A DNA stretch of 6,553 nt from an uncultured Ignavibacteriales bacterium (lineage in GTDB: Bacteria; Bacteroidota; Ignavibacteria; Ignavibacteriales; Ignavibacteriaceae), in contig CAIWTC010000772.1 of assembly GCA_903915485.1 (NCBI GenBank), positions 1-6,553 of the forward strand, read 5' to 3'. Below the pieces are notes generated by a model that was not told the origin of the DNA, did no database searches, and worked only from the letters and a program-made list of their open reading frames with translations. The position numbers and the translations under genes are program-made. Positions 5,771 through 6,553 of this stretch are shown in pieces (the first letter of the stretch is position 1; each line of letters begins with the position of its first letter).

Positions 5771-6518
5771 AACTAAATAATCCATGTTCTGCAAGGCGCC
5801 AAAGTTTTTGGCAGGGGAATCTGTTTTCATACAATGCCCTCCCGATAATTACTGAGTCAACGCCTAGTGGCATTAAGTTCTGCACATCGAATAATTCATC
5901 TTTGTTTCTGATTCCGCCTGAGTGAGTAATTCTGCATTCGAGAGCTTCAGCGATTGATTTTGTTAAAGCAAGATTGGGGCCTGCTATCATGCCGTTGCGC
6001 GTAACATCAGTTACGATGAATCTTTCTATTCCTGTCCGTCGTAATCTTGTCCCAACTTCGATGGGGGAGAGACCCGTTTTCTTTCTGCGTCCTTGGATTA
6101 CAATTTCATTATCGATGATATCTAAATTGACGATTACCCGTTTGGGTCCAAACTCATTAAAGATTTTTTCAAATTCACGGGGGGACTCAATTATTACTGT
6201 TGAAACAGCAATGCGGGCAATGCCGCAGGAAAGAATTTTTTTCGCATCCTCAAAACTTCGGATTCCGCCTGAGTATTCTACAGGGATAACAAGGGAGGAG
6301 CAAATGGTTTTTAGGGTTTCAAGGTTTTTGTCGGAATGTTCCCTAAATCCGTCATAGTCGACGATGTGAAGCATCTTTGCGTTTTCGGCACGCCAAATTG
6401 CAGCCATTTCAATCGGGTCATTCCCGTATTCTGCAACATCCATGTCAGGGATGCCTTGCACCACGCGAACGGTCTTATTACTTTTGATATCTATCGAAGG
6501 GATGACTAATATATTCAT
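5769..6518 (-). CDS. HisA-family (beta/alpha)8 barrel protein: divergent phosphoribosylformimino-AICAR ribotide isomerase or paralog
   Basis: The protein is 249 residues, the standard HisA length, and covers the whole barrel. HisA itself isomerises ProFAR to PRFAR in step four of histidine synthesis. HisA-like landmarks are IPSIDIKSNKTVRVVQG (6-22) with catalytic Asp10, YGNDP (31-35), LHIVDYDG (50-57), SGGIRS (83-88), NLDI with Asp133 (131-134), TDVTRNGMIAGPN (170-182) with Thr170, and SGGIR (200-204) followed by IIGRALYENRF (224-234). Differences from canonical HisA are KDG to KSN near the N-terminus, GGGIR to SGGIR, GT to Ser106-Thr107 at a phosphate site, GW to GR at 143-144, and RDG to RNG (Asn175, codon AAC). 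The last position matches Asp176 of the E. coli/Salmonella enzyme, which is implicated in catalysis. No other his gene is in the window. It starts the minus-strand unit with only a weak ribosome site (AAAAG directly before the ATG). Family membership is secure; activity on ProFAR is doubtful, and a histidine role elsewhere in the pathway cannot be excluded. Confidence 0.88.
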   Translation of the reverse strand: MNILVIPSIDIKSNKTVRVVQGIPDMDVAEYGNDPIEMAAIWRAENAKMLHIVDYDGFREHSDKNLETLKTICSSLVIPVEYSGGIRSFEDAKKILSCGIARIAVSTVIIESPREFEKIFNEFGPKRVIVNLDIIDNEIVIQGRRKKTGLSPIEVGTRLRRTGIERFIVTDVTRNGMIAGPNLALTKSIAEALECRITHSGGIRNKDELFDVQNLMPLGVDSVIIGRALYENRFPCQKLWRLAEHGLFS

Positions 6519-6553
6519 CTTTTAGTAAATATGATTTATAGTTATTACAAAAA

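Noticed and set aside
5974..6357. 127-codon open frame on the plus strand opposite the HisA-like gene
   Set aside because: It is a shadow frame: the opposite strand encodes a full HisA-family barrel with conserved motifs, and this translation shows no domain-like pattern.
6519..6553. Possible promoter for the minus-strand unit, including a TATAAA-like sequence at 6540-6535
   Set aside because: The region is AT-rich, so such matches are expected by chance. A -35-type element at proper spacing would fall outside the window, and no Bacteroidota-type TAnnTTTG element is present.

Overview
The window looks like a chromosomal segment of a low-GC Gram-negative bacterium from the Bacteroidota/Ignavibacteriota/Chlorobiota (FCB) side of the tree. 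The main reasons are an exported beta-barrel-like protein with a signal peptide ending in FAQ and a C-terminal aromatic strand of a kind common in that group, AT-rich codon use, and purine-rich ribosome binding sites of the AAGGA type. This placement is an inference from protein style, not a measured phylogeny. I see no mobile element, RNA gene, CRISPR array or long non-coding stretch. Almost every base is coding.

The left part (2-4731, plus strand) holds five tightly packed genes that read as one transcription unit. They are the 3' end of an exported-style protein resembling a DNRLRE/CBM96-like beta-sandwich, a 407-residue outer-membrane beta-barrel candidate, serine hydroxymethyltransferase (glyA), the twin-arginine translocase core subunit (tatC), and a trans-polyprenyl diphosphate synthase of the long-chain type. 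Junctions range from a 20-base overlap to a 15-base gap. The last three are housekeeping functions: one-carbon metabolism, protein export, and the isoprenoid chain for quinone or lipid-carrier synthesis. The first two are cell-envelope proteins and probably form their own functional pair.

The right part (4736-6518, minus strand) holds a three-gene unit transcribed leftward. It begins with a HisA-family (beta/alpha)8 barrel, followed 12 bases later by a stand-alone cyclic-nucleotide-binding domain protein. That gene overlaps by 8 bases the start of a UspA-family universal stress protein. The two units meet tail to tail with only 4 bases between stop codons and no recognisable terminator.

The most interesting part is this minus-strand unit. 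The HisA-like protein has the overall fold signature of the histidine-pathway isomerase. However, it lies outside any visible his cluster, carries Asn in place of the conserved Asp of the RDG motif, and differs at other active-site or phosphate-site positions. It is linked to a cNMP-binding protein and a stress protein, which suggests either a divergent HisA or a repurposed paralog in a signalling or stress context. The plus-strand genes look ordinary.
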